A stretch of 14,007 nt of DNA from an uncultured Bacteroidota bacterium. GTDB lineage: Bacteria > Bacteroidota > Bacteroidia > Chitinophagales > Chitinophagaceae. The notes beneath the pieces were generated by a model. That model was given only the letters and a program-made list of their open reading frames with translations, ran no database searches and was not told the DNA's origin. Below are positions 7,941-14,007 of this stretch, piece after piece. The first letter of the stretch is position 1; every line of letters begins with the position of its first letter. Made by a program: the position numbers and the translations under genes. The stretch covers positions 1-14,007 of the forward strand of contig CAINEG010000282.1 in the NCBI GenBank assembly GCA_903847655.1, written 5' to 3'.

Positions 7941-8423
7941 TTAAGGCGCAGCCAACAATCCATTCATTACATCGTGTACGATGGGGCAGAACTCTACATT
8001 TTTCATAGTAATGGGAATGCGCTTAAAAAAAACATCTTCATCGGTATAAGGAAATCTTTGGCAATCACTAGGACGATGTTCGTAAATACTGCAAGCATTG
8101 TCCCCGCCTAAAAAAGGACAGGGTTTGGTATTGGCTACATAATCACCTTCCTGATCCATGGACAAATAAGTATCTATAAAAGCTGTTTCTTTGAGTCTTA
8201 AGTACTTGCTGATTCTTTTAATATCGGGCATTTTAAACCTTGGAGAATAATTTTTGCAGCAACGGGCACAATCCAAACAGTTGATTTTCTCAAAAGCCGC
8301 TTCATGCAAATCCGGCAACTGCTTCAAGATTTTACGCTTGTCTACCCTCTTTAAAAAATTTTGAAACTTTTTAAGTGTCTCCGGAGCGGGTAATTCGTAT
8401 AATTGTTCAATAGATATGGCCAT
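7941..8423 (-). CDS. YkgJ-type cysteine-cluster protein
   Basis: This 160-residue protein has the zinc/iron-chelating CxxCxxCC arrangement of the YkgJ (UPF0153) family. Seen: CLDCARCC (49-56); PCPFLGGDNACSIYEHRPSDCQRFPY, with Cys102, 111 and 121; and Cys146 in EFCPIV, giving eight cysteines. The spacing suggests metal or Fe-S binding; the biochemical role of the family is not established. There is no signal peptide, so it is probably cytoplasmic. The ATG at 8421-8423 starts a helical region ahead of the cysteines. A strong promoter candidate ends only 10 bases before that ATG, so the mRNA leader would be very short. It is divergent from gcvP and convergent with the MFS gene. Confidence 0.88.
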   Translation of the reverse strand: MAISIEQLYELPAPETLKKFQNFLKRVDKRKILKQLPDLHEAAFEKINCLDCARCCKNYSPRFKMPDIKRISKYLRLKETAFIDTYLSMDQEGDYVANTKPCPFLGGDNACSIYEHRPSDCQRFPYTDEDVFFKRIPITMKNVEFCPIVHDVMNGLLAAP

Positions 8424-8433
8424 AATAGTAGGC

Positions 8434-8464
8434 CAAATATAAACTATTTAGCCCTCATCCACAA
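8434..8464 (-). promoter_or_regulatory. Promoter for the YkgJ-type gene
   Basis: On the minus strand TTG (8462-8464) and TATATTTG (8434-8441) are separated by 20 bases, matching the Bacteroidota TTG / TAnnTTTG promoter with normal spacing. The start codon lies only 10 bases past the -7 box, which predicts a leader of just a few bases. Confidence 0.6.
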
Positions 8465-8485
8465 GCTTTCCCCACCATCTGCCAA

Positions 8486-8519
8486 TTGACCAAATAAGGT
8501 TTTGTTTTTTGTATCTTTG
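8486..8519 (+). promoter_or_regulatory. Promoter for gcvP
   Basis: TTG (8486-8488) and TATCTTTG (8512-8519, exact to TAnnTTTG) are separated by 23 bases, at the long end of the range accepted for Bacteroidota. The -7 box ends 24 bases before the gcvP ATG, giving a leader of about 20 bases. That is too short for a glycine riboswitch. Confidence 0.55.
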
Positions 8520-8543
8520 AATCCATTTTAAACCACCCTATTT

Positions 8544-11399
8544 ATGTTGCAATTGAATACGAACGGCGCAGAATTTATCAAAAGACATATTGGCCCCAAC
8601 GCGCAAGACACACAAAAAATGTTAGACACCATTGGTGTAAAATCGATAGACGAACTGATTGAAAAAACAGTACCTAATATTATTCGTTCAAAGAAAGCCA
8701 TGCAAATTCCAGAAGGCTTATCGGAATTTGACATGTTGCAATCTTTAAAATCAATTGCAGATAAAAATATCGTAGCGACCAATTTTATTGGTCAAGGTTA
8801 TTATGGAACAAAAACCCCCAGCGTAATTCTTAGAAATATTTTTGAAAACCCAGGCTGGTATACACAGTATACTCCTTACCAAGCAGAAATTGCACAAGGT
8901 AGATTAGAAAGTTTATTGAATTTTCAAACCATGGTTTGTGATTTAACAGGTATGCCTATTGCCAATGCTTCTTTGCTAGATGAAGCCACTGCCGCAGCAG
9001 AAGCCATGGCCATGATTTTTAATCATGTCAACAAAGGCGATAACGTTGCCCAGCCAAAATTATTTGTAGACAGCGCCATCTTCCCTCAAACCAAGGATGT
9101 ATTGGCTACGCGCGCGAACCCTATCCATATACAAATCGTAGAAGGTGATTACAAAAACACTAAAATAGATGCAGGATTTTTTGGAGCAATTTTACAATAC
9201 CCTAATAATACTGGAAGCATCGAAGATTATACAAAGTTCATTGATCAAGTGCACACCGCGGGTGGATTGGTGATTTTAGTAGCCGATATTTTAGCCCTTA
9301 GTTTATTAAAAAGCCCAGGAGAATTGAATGCAGATGTGGCAGTGGGCAATACACAACGCTTTGGTGTACCCATGGGTTTTGGTGGCCCTCATGCTGCTTA
9401 TTTTGCGACCAAAGATGAATTCAAAAGAGGCATGCCAGGAAGATTGATTGGTGTGAGCGTGGATGCACAAGGTAATCGCGCATTGAGAATGGCATTACAA
9501 ACCAGAGAGCAACATATTAAAAGAGAAAAAGCAACATCGAATATTTGTACCGCACAAGCCTTATTGGCTAATATGGCAGTCATGTATGCAGTATACCATG
9601 GTCCAGTGGGTATTAAAAAAATAGCGTCCGCCATTCATGGTTTAGCGCAAAGCTTAGAGGCACAATTAAAAAGTTTAGGCATCAACCAATTGAATCAATC
9701 TTATTTTGATACCCTACACTTAACTGGTGTAGATGCAGCAGCGGTGAGCAAAATAGCCTTGGCTGAAAATATTAATTTCAGGTATTTCGCTGATGGCAGT
9801 ATTGGTATTACTATGGATGAAATAACATCTTCGAAAGAAGTTGCAGCCATTGTGGAAATTTTTGAAAAAGTGACTGGTAAAAAAGCCAATGGCAAAGCAA
9901 GTGAGCATGCAGCCATTCCAAAAGAATTAGTGAGAACATCTGCTTATTTACAACACCCTGTATTTAATATTCATCACAGCGAAACGCAAATGATGCGTTA
10001 CATCAAGCAATTAGAGAATAAAGATTTGGCTTTAAATATGAGCATGATTAGCTTGGGAAGTTGTACCATGAAATTAAATGCAGCAACAGAAATGATTCCT
10101 GTTAGTTGGCCAGCCTTTGGTGGCTTACATCCATTTGCACCAAGCAGCCAAACCATGGGGTACCAAGAAATAGCGAAAGAATTAAGTGCCTACTTATGCG
10201 AAACTACCGGCTTTACCGCTTGTAGCTTACAGCCCAATAGTGGCGCACAAGGTGAATATGCAGGTTTGTTAACCATTCGTGCTTATCATCAACATCATGG
10301 GCAAGCACACAGAAATATTGTACTCATTCCTATTAGTGCCCATGGAACCAATCCAGCAAGTGCAGTAATGGCTGGCTTTAAAGTAATTGTAGTGGCTTGT
10401 GATGCAGCTGGAAATATAGACATGAACGATTTGAAAGAAAAAGCAATGCTACATAAAGATAATTTAGGTGGATTAATGGTGACCTATCCATCTACCCATG
10501 GTGTCTTTGAAGAAACTATTATTGATATTTGTGCTACTATCCATGAATTTGGTGGATTAGTTTACATGGATGGCGCGAACATGAATGCACAAGTAGGCTT
10601 GACTAGTCCTGGAGCCATTGGCGCCGATGTTTGTCATTTGAATTTACACAAAACATTCGCAATTCCACATGGCGGAGGCGGCCCCGGCATGGGACCAATT
10701 TGTGTGAATGATAAGCTGGCTCCTTTCTTGCCAGGCCATGTTCAAGAAAATAGTAAAATTGGTGCAGTTAGTGCAGCACCTATTGGATCCGCTAGCATTT
10801 TACTTATTAGTTATGCTTACATTAAAATGTTAGGTGCCACTGGATTGCAATTAGCCACTGCTTATGCTATTTTGAATGCCAATTACATGAAGGCGAGATT
10901 GGAAAAAAATTATACTGTATTGTATGCAGGTAAAAATGGCAGTTGCGCCCATGAATTTATCATTGACCTAAGGCCTTTTAAAGCCAGTGCTGGTATTGAA
11001 GCAGAAGATGTTGCCAAAAGATTGATTGATTATGGCTTTCATGCACCTACAGTAAGCTTTCCTGTGGCAGGCACCATTATGATTGAACCTACAGAAAGCG
11101 AGGACAAAGCAGAATTAGATCGTTTCTGCGATGCTTTACTATCCATTCATGATGAAATTACGGCCATTGAAAAAGGCTTGTCAGATAAATTAGACAACCC
11201 CTTAAAAAATGCACCGCATACACAGAAAGTAATTTGCGCCAACGATTGGACTCATACTTATTCTAGACAAGAAGCTGCTTTCCCATTGTATTATGTGCAA
11301 CAAAATAAATTCTGGCCAACCGTAGCTAGAGTAAATAATACACATGGCGACAGAAACCTAGTTTGCACTTGTGAGCCTGTTGCTTCTTATGCAGAATAA
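8544..11399 (+). CDS. gcvP: Glycine dehydrogenase (decarboxylating), P-protein
   Basis: The P-protein of the glycine cleavage system uses pyridoxal phosphate to decarboxylate glycine and passes the aminomethyl group to the lipoyl arm of GcvH; GcvT then makes 5,10-methylene-tetrahydrofolate. The chain is 951 residues, the full single-polypeptide form rather than the split PA/PB form. Seen: the N-terminal half with [17 protein letters not shown] (11-27), [15 protein letters not shown] and [20 protein letters not shown]; and the C-terminal half with the PLP site [19 protein letters not shown], where Lys703 should form the Schiff base. The glycine-rich loop follows directly, and the end [21 protein letters not shown] is the family's usual terminus. 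The start ATG at 8544 lies six residues before the first conserved segment. It is monocistronic here: gcvT and gcvH are not adjacent, and a strong terminator follows. Confidence 0.98.
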   Translation: MLQLNTNGAEFIKRHIGPNAQDTQKMLDTIGVKSIDELIEKTVPNIIRSKKAMQIPEGLSEFDMLQSLKSIADKNIVATNFIGQGYYGTKTPSVILRNIFENPGWYTQYTPYQAEIAQGRLESLLNFQTMVCDLTGMPIANASLLDEATAAAEAMAMIFNHVNKGDNVAQPKLFVDSAIFPQTKDVLATRANPIHIQIVEGDYKNTKIDAGFFGAILQYPNNTGSIEDYTKFIDQVHTAGGLVILVADILALSLLKSPGELNADVAVGNTQRFGVPMGFGGPHAAYFATKDEFKRGMPGRLIGVSVDAQGNRALRMALQTREQHIKREKATSNICTAQALLANMAVMYAVYHGPVGIKKIASAIHGLAQSLEAQLKSLGINQLNQSYFDTLHLTGVDAAAVSKIALAENINFRYFADGSIGITMDEITSSKEVAAIVEIFEKVTGKKANGKASEHAAIPKELVRTSAYLQHPVFNIHHSETQMMRYIKQLENKDLALNMSMISLGSCTMKLNAATEMIPVSWPAFGGLHPFAPSSQTMGYQEIAKELSAYLCETTGFTACSLQPNSGAQGEYAGLLTIRAYHQHHGQAHRNIVLIPISAHGTNPASAVMAGFKVIVVACDAAGNIDMNDLKEKAMLHKDNLGGLMVTYPSTHGVFEETIIDICATIHEFGGLVYMDGANMNAQVGLTSPGAIGADVCHLNLHKTFAIPHGGGGPGMGPICVNDKLAPFLPGHVQENSKIGAVSAAPIGSASILLISYAYIKMLGATGLQLATAYAILNANYMKARLEKNYTVLYAGKNGSCAHEFIIDLRPFKASAGIEAEDVAKRLIDYGFHAPTVSFPVAGTIMIEPTESEDKAELDRFCDALLSIHDEITAIEKGLSDKLDNPLKNAPHTQKVICANDWTHTYSRQEAAFPLYYVQQNKFWPTVARVNNTHGDRNLVCTCEPVASYAE

Positions 11400-11420
11400 A
11401 TTTTAAAATGAAATCATCCT

Positions 11421-11455
11421 AAAAAGGAGCTACCCATCCAGTAGCTCCTTTTTTT
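11421..11455. terminator. Bidirectional intrinsic terminator between gcvP and the HTH gene
   Basis: AAAAAGGAGCTAC (11421-11433) and GTAGCTCCTTTTT (11441-11453) pair perfectly around a 7-base loop, CCATCCA, and are followed by T up to 11455. Because the left arm starts with an A-run, the minus strand also has a hairpin followed by T residues. It lies 21 bases after the gcvP stop and 14 bases past the end of the convergent HTH gene, so it can serve both. Confidence 0.92.
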
Positions 11456-11469
11456 ATATAAGTTTTTGA

Positions 11470-11910
11470 TTAACCAAAGGAGCCAGTTGAATCTTCAATT
11501 TTTTCAGAATTGATCAGAGGTTTATTATTGGCGATCACTTCATATAAGGAAATTATTTTGTCTTTATCTTTTAAAACCACATTCAGCTTTTCTAAATCCG
11601 ATTCCAAAACTTTCATTTTTTTATTCTCTACTTCATACTTGTTTAAATACTCATCCACTTGCATCAATGGAATAGTGTTATTAGTATCCAAGCTAGGCGA
11701 GAGCATCTCCCCTTGACCAGTCAATACCCATAGAATGTTTAGCTCTGCATACTGATTATCTATCTTGATTAAGATGTCAGAGCCAATGGAGCCTAAATTT
11801 CTTAACTGTTTGGAAAAATATCCATTGGATAAGCCAATTCTTTTCTCAAAGGAATGGGGTGAAATGGTCCTGAATTTTAAATAGACATGAAGTCTTTCAA
11901 TTGGTTTCAT
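11470..11910 (-). CDS. Small HTH (Cro/C1-like) regulator with coiled-coil tail
   Basis: This 146-residue protein is predicted to bind DNA. Seen: an N-terminal helix-turn-helix region (about 5-60) with FEKRIGLSNGYFSKQLRNLG (21-40) as the likely recognition unit, then ILWVLTGQGEML (59-70). That end matches the 'WLLTGKGEML' end common to phage-repressor-like XRE regulators of Bacteroidota. A helical, charged, heptad-like stretch (about 85-125) should form a dimerising coiled coil. There is no LexA/S24 peptidase domain, so SOS-type self-cleavage is not expected. No phage or mobile genes are nearby, so it is probably a resident regulator or a leftover from an element. The ATG at 11908-11910 lies 5 bases from a TGTAG/CTACA dyad, which hints at autoregulation. 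Targets are unknown. Confidence 0.75.
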   Translation of the reverse strand: MKPIERLHVYLKFRTISPHSFEKRIGLSNGYFSKQLRNLGSIGSDILIKIDNQYAELNILWVLTGQGEMLSPSLDTNNTIPLMQVDEYLNKYEVENKKMKVLESDLEKLNVVLKDKDKIISLYEVIANNKPLINSEKIEDSTGSFG

Positions 11911-11915
11911 AAATA

Positions 11916-11936
11916 TGTAGTTTTAATTCATCTACA
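11916..11936. promoter_or_regulatory. Dyad upstream of the HTH gene, possible operator
   Basis: TGTAG (11916-11920) and CTACA (11932-11936) form a 5-base inverted repeat around 11 bases. It begins 5 bases upstream of the regulator start codon, where a bound repressor would block initiation. Operator function is inferred from position and from the HTH product only. Confidence 0.35.
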
Positions 11937-11953
11937 ATTTATTGACAATAAAA

Positions 11954-11963
11954 TTACATGTAA
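11954..11963. repeat. Perfect 10-base palindrome TTACATGTAA
   Basis: TTACATGTAA is a perfect palindrome 43 bases upstream of the HTH regulator start. Together with the dyad nearer the gene it could form a two-site operator, but short AT-rich palindromes also arise by chance. Confidence 0.35.
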
Positions 11964-12000
11964 AAATACTTAGGCCTCATTTTTCAATAGCCCCAGGCCT
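11962..12000 (-). terminator. Weak terminator candidate after the ABC-F region
   Basis: Read on the minus strand, two AGGCCT copies (11995-12000 and 11972-11977), self-complementary and complementary to each other, flank 17 bases and are followed by AAGTATTTTT. The 6-base GC-rich stem with a T-rich tail lies just past the stop at 12007-12009. The long loop makes it weaker than the gcvP terminator. Confidence 0.35.
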
Positions 12001-12007
12001 CATTTTT
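11972..12007. repeat. Direct repeat AGGCCTCATTTTT
   Basis: The 13-base word AGGCCTCATTTTT occurs at 11972-11984 and again at 11995-12007, with 10 bases between copies. The second copy ends at the first base of the ABC-F C-terminal domain stop codon. It overlaps the terminator candidate and may be a local duplication that created it. Confidence 0.6.
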
Positions 12008-12291
12008 TATCCAATTGCTTTTTCGCTTAACTCTAACCATCTAGTTTCTGCCGTTTCTAAAGCAAGATTCACTTTTGATAAATCCTCACTGATGGAGGTA
12101 ATTAAATTATAATCCAAATTGGGTTCATTTAACTGACCCAACAAAACTTCTTTTTTCTTTTCTAAATCAGGAATGGCCTTGGTTAAGGTATCTAGTTCCA
12201 ACTTTTCCTTGTAAGTCATTTTCTCAGAAGCCGCCTTCTCAGTTTGTTTTTTCTCTGCAGGTGCAATGGCTGCTATTTCTTTGACTGGCAA
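12007..12291 (-). CDS. Detached C-terminal coiled-coil domain of the Uup-type ABC-F protein
   Basis: This up-to-94-residue frame encodes a charged, two-helix coiled coil. KMTYKEKLELDTL (24-36) leads into IPDLEKKKEVLLGQL (40-54), a turn at NEPNLDY, a second helix, and ends with ETRWLELSEKA. This is the pattern of the ABC-transporter C-terminal domain found at the end of Uup proteins, which contributes to nucleic-acid binding. Here it lies in the -1 frame relative to the upstream ABC-F gene and overlaps its end by 19 bases. The first possible start is a TTG at 12291 and the first ATG is at 12219 (residue 25). The frame is closed by TGA at 12307-12309 just upstream. It could be made by re-initiation or frameshifting, or the split could be a one-base deletion or assembly error: adding one base would give an unbroken 639-residue protein. 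Confidence 0.75.
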   Translation of the reverse strand: MPVKEIAAIAPAEKKQTEKAASEKMTYKEKLELDTLTKAIPDLEKKKEVLLGQLNEPNLDYNLITSISEDLSKVNLALETAETRWLELSEKAIG

Positions 12292-13925
12292 GCATGTGTA
12301 GTGATATCAGAACTTACAGAAGCATAGCTTTGTTTGCTTTTCTCTAAGATTCTAAATTGCGTATAATTGCCTGGATAATCTCTAATCACGCCATCTCCTT
12401 CAAAGATAAATAAGTGATCCACCAATTTATCCATAAAGTAACGATCATGCGATACCAATAAAACACAGCCAGCAAAATCTATCAAAAATTGCTCTAAGAC
12501 CGCCAAGGTTGGTAAGTCTAAATCATTGGTAGGCTCATCCAATATTAAAAAATTGGGATTCTTAAACAAGATGGTTAATAATTGCAACCTTTTCTTCTCC
12601 CCACCACTCAAAGCACTTAAGTAGGTGTATTGTTTATCGGGCGTAAACAAAAATAGTTCTAAAAATTGTGCCGCACTTAAGGAACCACCGCTTGCCAATG
12701 GAAAATTCTCTGCATAGGTTTTCAAATATTCAATCACCCTCATGTCTTTTTTATACACCAAGCCTTCTTGGGAAAAATGACCAAACACAATGGTATCCCC
12801 TACATTAATTTTTCCACTATCCGGCTGTGTGATGCCTTGCAATATTTGTAAAAAAGTACTTTTTCCTACCCCGTTTTTTCCCACAATACCAATGCGCTCT
12901 CCTTTACTAAAGGTGTAATCAAAGCCTTTCAAGACCACGGTCTCTCCGTAGGACTTGTATACTTTCTTAGCTTCTATTATTTTGCCCCCAAGCCTGGTCA
13001 TCTTCATATCCAATTGCAAATTGGTCTCTTCGATTTTTTGCTTGGCCCTAGCCTCTACCTCATAAAAATTATCCTGTCTGCTTTTACTCTTGGTCGTTCT
13101 TGCCTTGGGCTGCTTGCGCATCCATTCCAATTCTTTTCTAAACGTATTTTTTGCTTTATCAATGCTGGCCAATTCAGATTCTATTCGGGCGGCTTTTTTT
13201 TCTAAATAATTTTCATAATCACCTTTATAAGAATACAAATTTTCTCTTTCCAATTCCCAAATCTCATCGGTCACCGATTCTAAAAAATATCGATCATGCG
13301 AAACCAATAATAAGGTTACTTTTTCTTGTGCTAAATAATTCTCCAACCATTCAATCATATTTAAATCCAAATGATTGGTTGGCTCATCCATCAATAATAA
13401 AACATGTTTAGGCTCGAATCCAATTTGAATTAATGTTTTAGCTAAGGAAACTCGTTTACGCTGGCCCCCACTTAATTTAGAAACGGGCTGTTCTAAATGA
13501 TGAATATTTAATTGTGTTAAAATGGTTTTTACCTTGGATTCAAAATCCCAAGCGCTGCGCTCTTCCATTTCCATGATAGCATCGGTAATCAAATTTTCAT
13601 CCTCTGATTCCATGGCCATTTCATAATTGCTAATGGCTTTCATCACGGGGTGATCTTGATTGAATAAATTTTGTGTAATGCTGGCTGTTTCAATAAACTG
13701 AGGGTCTTGTTCAAACAAAACCAAATGAACATCTTTGTGAATTTTTGCAGTTCCAGCATCTGGTACTTCTTTTCCAGCCAAAATGCGCAAAAGCGTGGTT
13801 TTCCCTACCCCATTTCTGGCAATTAAGGCAATGCGATCACCCTCATTGATGTTAAAACTAATGCCTTTAAATAAGGGGTAAATGCCATAACTTTTGGTCA
13901 AACCTTCAACAGAAACGTAATTCAT
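12273..13925 (-). CDS. ABC-F family ATPase, Uup type, ending early by frame change
   Basis: ABC-F proteins are soluble twin-ATPase proteins that act on ribosomes or, for Uup, also on branched DNA. Seen in 550 residues: domain 1 with Walker A ARNGVGKTT (36-44), signature LSGGQRKR (151-158) and Walker B LLLMDEPTNHLD (176-187, catalytic Glu181); the inter-domain linker with WMRKQPKARTTKSKSRQDNF (269-288), a Uup-like pattern; and domain 2 with GKNGVGKST (349-357), LSGGEKKR (439-446) and LILDEPTNDLD (460-470, Glu464). There are no membrane segments. It ends at a TAG right after YPGNYTQFRILEKSK plus about 20 non-conserved residues, without the usual C-terminal coiled coil, which follows in another frame. 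The start is the ATG at 13923-13925, just before VSVEGLTKSYG; the longer frame to 14000 adds a hydrophobic leader foreign to the family. A -7 box lies only 4 bases upstream. Confidence 0.9.
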   Translation of the reverse strand: MNYVSVEGLTKSYGIYPLFKGISFNINEGDRIALIARNGVGKTTLLRILAGKEVPDAGTAKIHKDVHLVLFEQDPQFIETASITQNLFNQDHPVMKAISNYEMAMESEDENLITDAIMEMEERSAWDFESKVKTILTQLNIHHLEQPVSKLSGGQRKRVSLAKTLIQIGFEPKHVLLLMDEPTNHLDLNMIEWLENYLAQEKVTLLLVSHDRYFLESVTDEIWELERENLYSYKGDYENYLEKKAARIESELASIDKAKNTFRKELEWMRKQPKARTTKSKSRQDNFYEVEARAKQKIEETNLQLDMKMTRLGGKIIEAKKVYKSYGETVVLKGFDYTFSKGERIGIVGKNGVGKSTFLQILQGITQPDSGKINVGDTIVFGHFSQEGLVYKKDMRVIEYLKTYAENFPLASGGSLSAAQFLELFLFTPDKQYTYLSALSGGEKKRLQLLTILFKNPNFLILDEPTNDLDLPTLAVLEQFLIDFAGCVLLVSHDRYFMDKLVDHLFIFEGDGVIRDYPGNYTQFRILEKSKQSYASVSSDITTHACQSKK

Positions 13926-13929
13926 GGCG

Positions 13930-13937
13930 CAAAGATA
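13930..13937 (-). promoter_or_regulatory. Candidate -7 promoter element for the ABC-F gene
   Basis: Read on the minus strand, TATCTTTG matches TAnnTTTG exactly. Only CGCC separates it from the ATG, so transcription should begin at or beside the start codon and give a leaderless mRNA. No good -33 TTG is visible 19-23 bases upstream (TTCTAC is the nearest match), which lowers confidence. Confidence 0.45.
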
Positions 13938-14007
13938 AGTTGTCGTAGGGAGTATCTGTAGAATTATACTAAGAATGCCCAAAAAATAGGGTAAAAACAA
14001 GGGAAGC

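Noticed and set aside
8520..8543. Glycine riboswitch ahead of gcvP
   Set aside because: The space between the promoter box and the ATG is only 24 bases, far too short for the aptamer, and no such structure is seen upstream.
9398..9916. Minus-strand open frames inside gcvP
   Set aside because: They are antisense to a well-conserved coding region, have no recognisable domains, and reflect codon bias of the real gene.
12276..12306. Programmed -1 frameshift site in the ABC-F gene
   Set aside because: No X XXY YYZ heptamer in the correct phase lies in the overlap, so a programmed signal of the known kind is not supported. The frame split itself is reported as a finding.
13926..14000. Hydrophobic N-terminal leader on the ABC-F protein
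   Set aside because: ABC-F proteins are soluble and begin directly with the first ATPase strand. The leader would also contain the likely promoter box.
1..14007. CRISPR array, tRNA or rRNA gene, insertion sequence, prophage, toxin-antitoxin or defence module
   Set aside because: I saw no regularly spaced repeats, no transposase, integrase or terminal inverted repeats, no cloverleaf-like stretch and no defence-type domains on either strand.

Overview
The window reads as an ordinary chromosomal stretch of an AT-rich member of the Bacteroidota, most likely a Chitinophagaceae-like bacterium. The support is protein character (one-chain GcvP, short QueG without a HEAT domain, two-domain SppA, a Bacteroidetes-style deoxynucleoside kinase), the lack of Shine-Dalgarno sequences before most starts, and several matches to the Bacteroidota -7 promoter element TAnnTTTG. 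The taxon is inferred from recognised families; no search was run.

Layout, left to right. The first 919 bases hold the N-terminal third of clpB (minus strand, cut by the window edge). Divergent from it is queG (plus), which ends with a 4-base stop overlap against a minus-strand cluster. In transcription order that cluster is sppA, an ABC-2 permease and a membrane-anchored SRPBCC protein, packed with 3-base spacing or a 10-base overlap. Divergent from sppA is a plus-strand run: folK (folate), a deoxynucleoside kinase (nucleotide salvage) and an MFS exporter. A minus-strand YkgJ-type cysteine-cluster gene and the plus-strand gcvP (glycine cleavage) share a divergent promoter region. A strong hairpin terminator follows gcvP and probably also serves the convergent minus-strand gene, a small HTH regulator with a coiled-coil tail. 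The right end holds a Uup-type ABC-F ATPase gene, whose C-terminal coiled-coil domain lies in a different reading frame.

Most genes are housekeeping: protein quality control (ClpB, SppA), tRNA modification (QueG), folate and one-carbon metabolism (FolK, GcvP), nucleotide salvage and translation-associated ATPase function. FolK and GcvP are both linked to folate chemistry but sit in different transcription units. I found no rRNA or tRNA gene, CRISPR array, insertion sequence, phage module or riboswitch. I do not see a previously undescribed multi-gene system. The observations most worth checking are the frame-split ABC-F gene, two promoters that would give almost leaderless mRNAs, and the HTH regulator with dyads in its upstream region. 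No intergenic stretch exceeds 300 bases.
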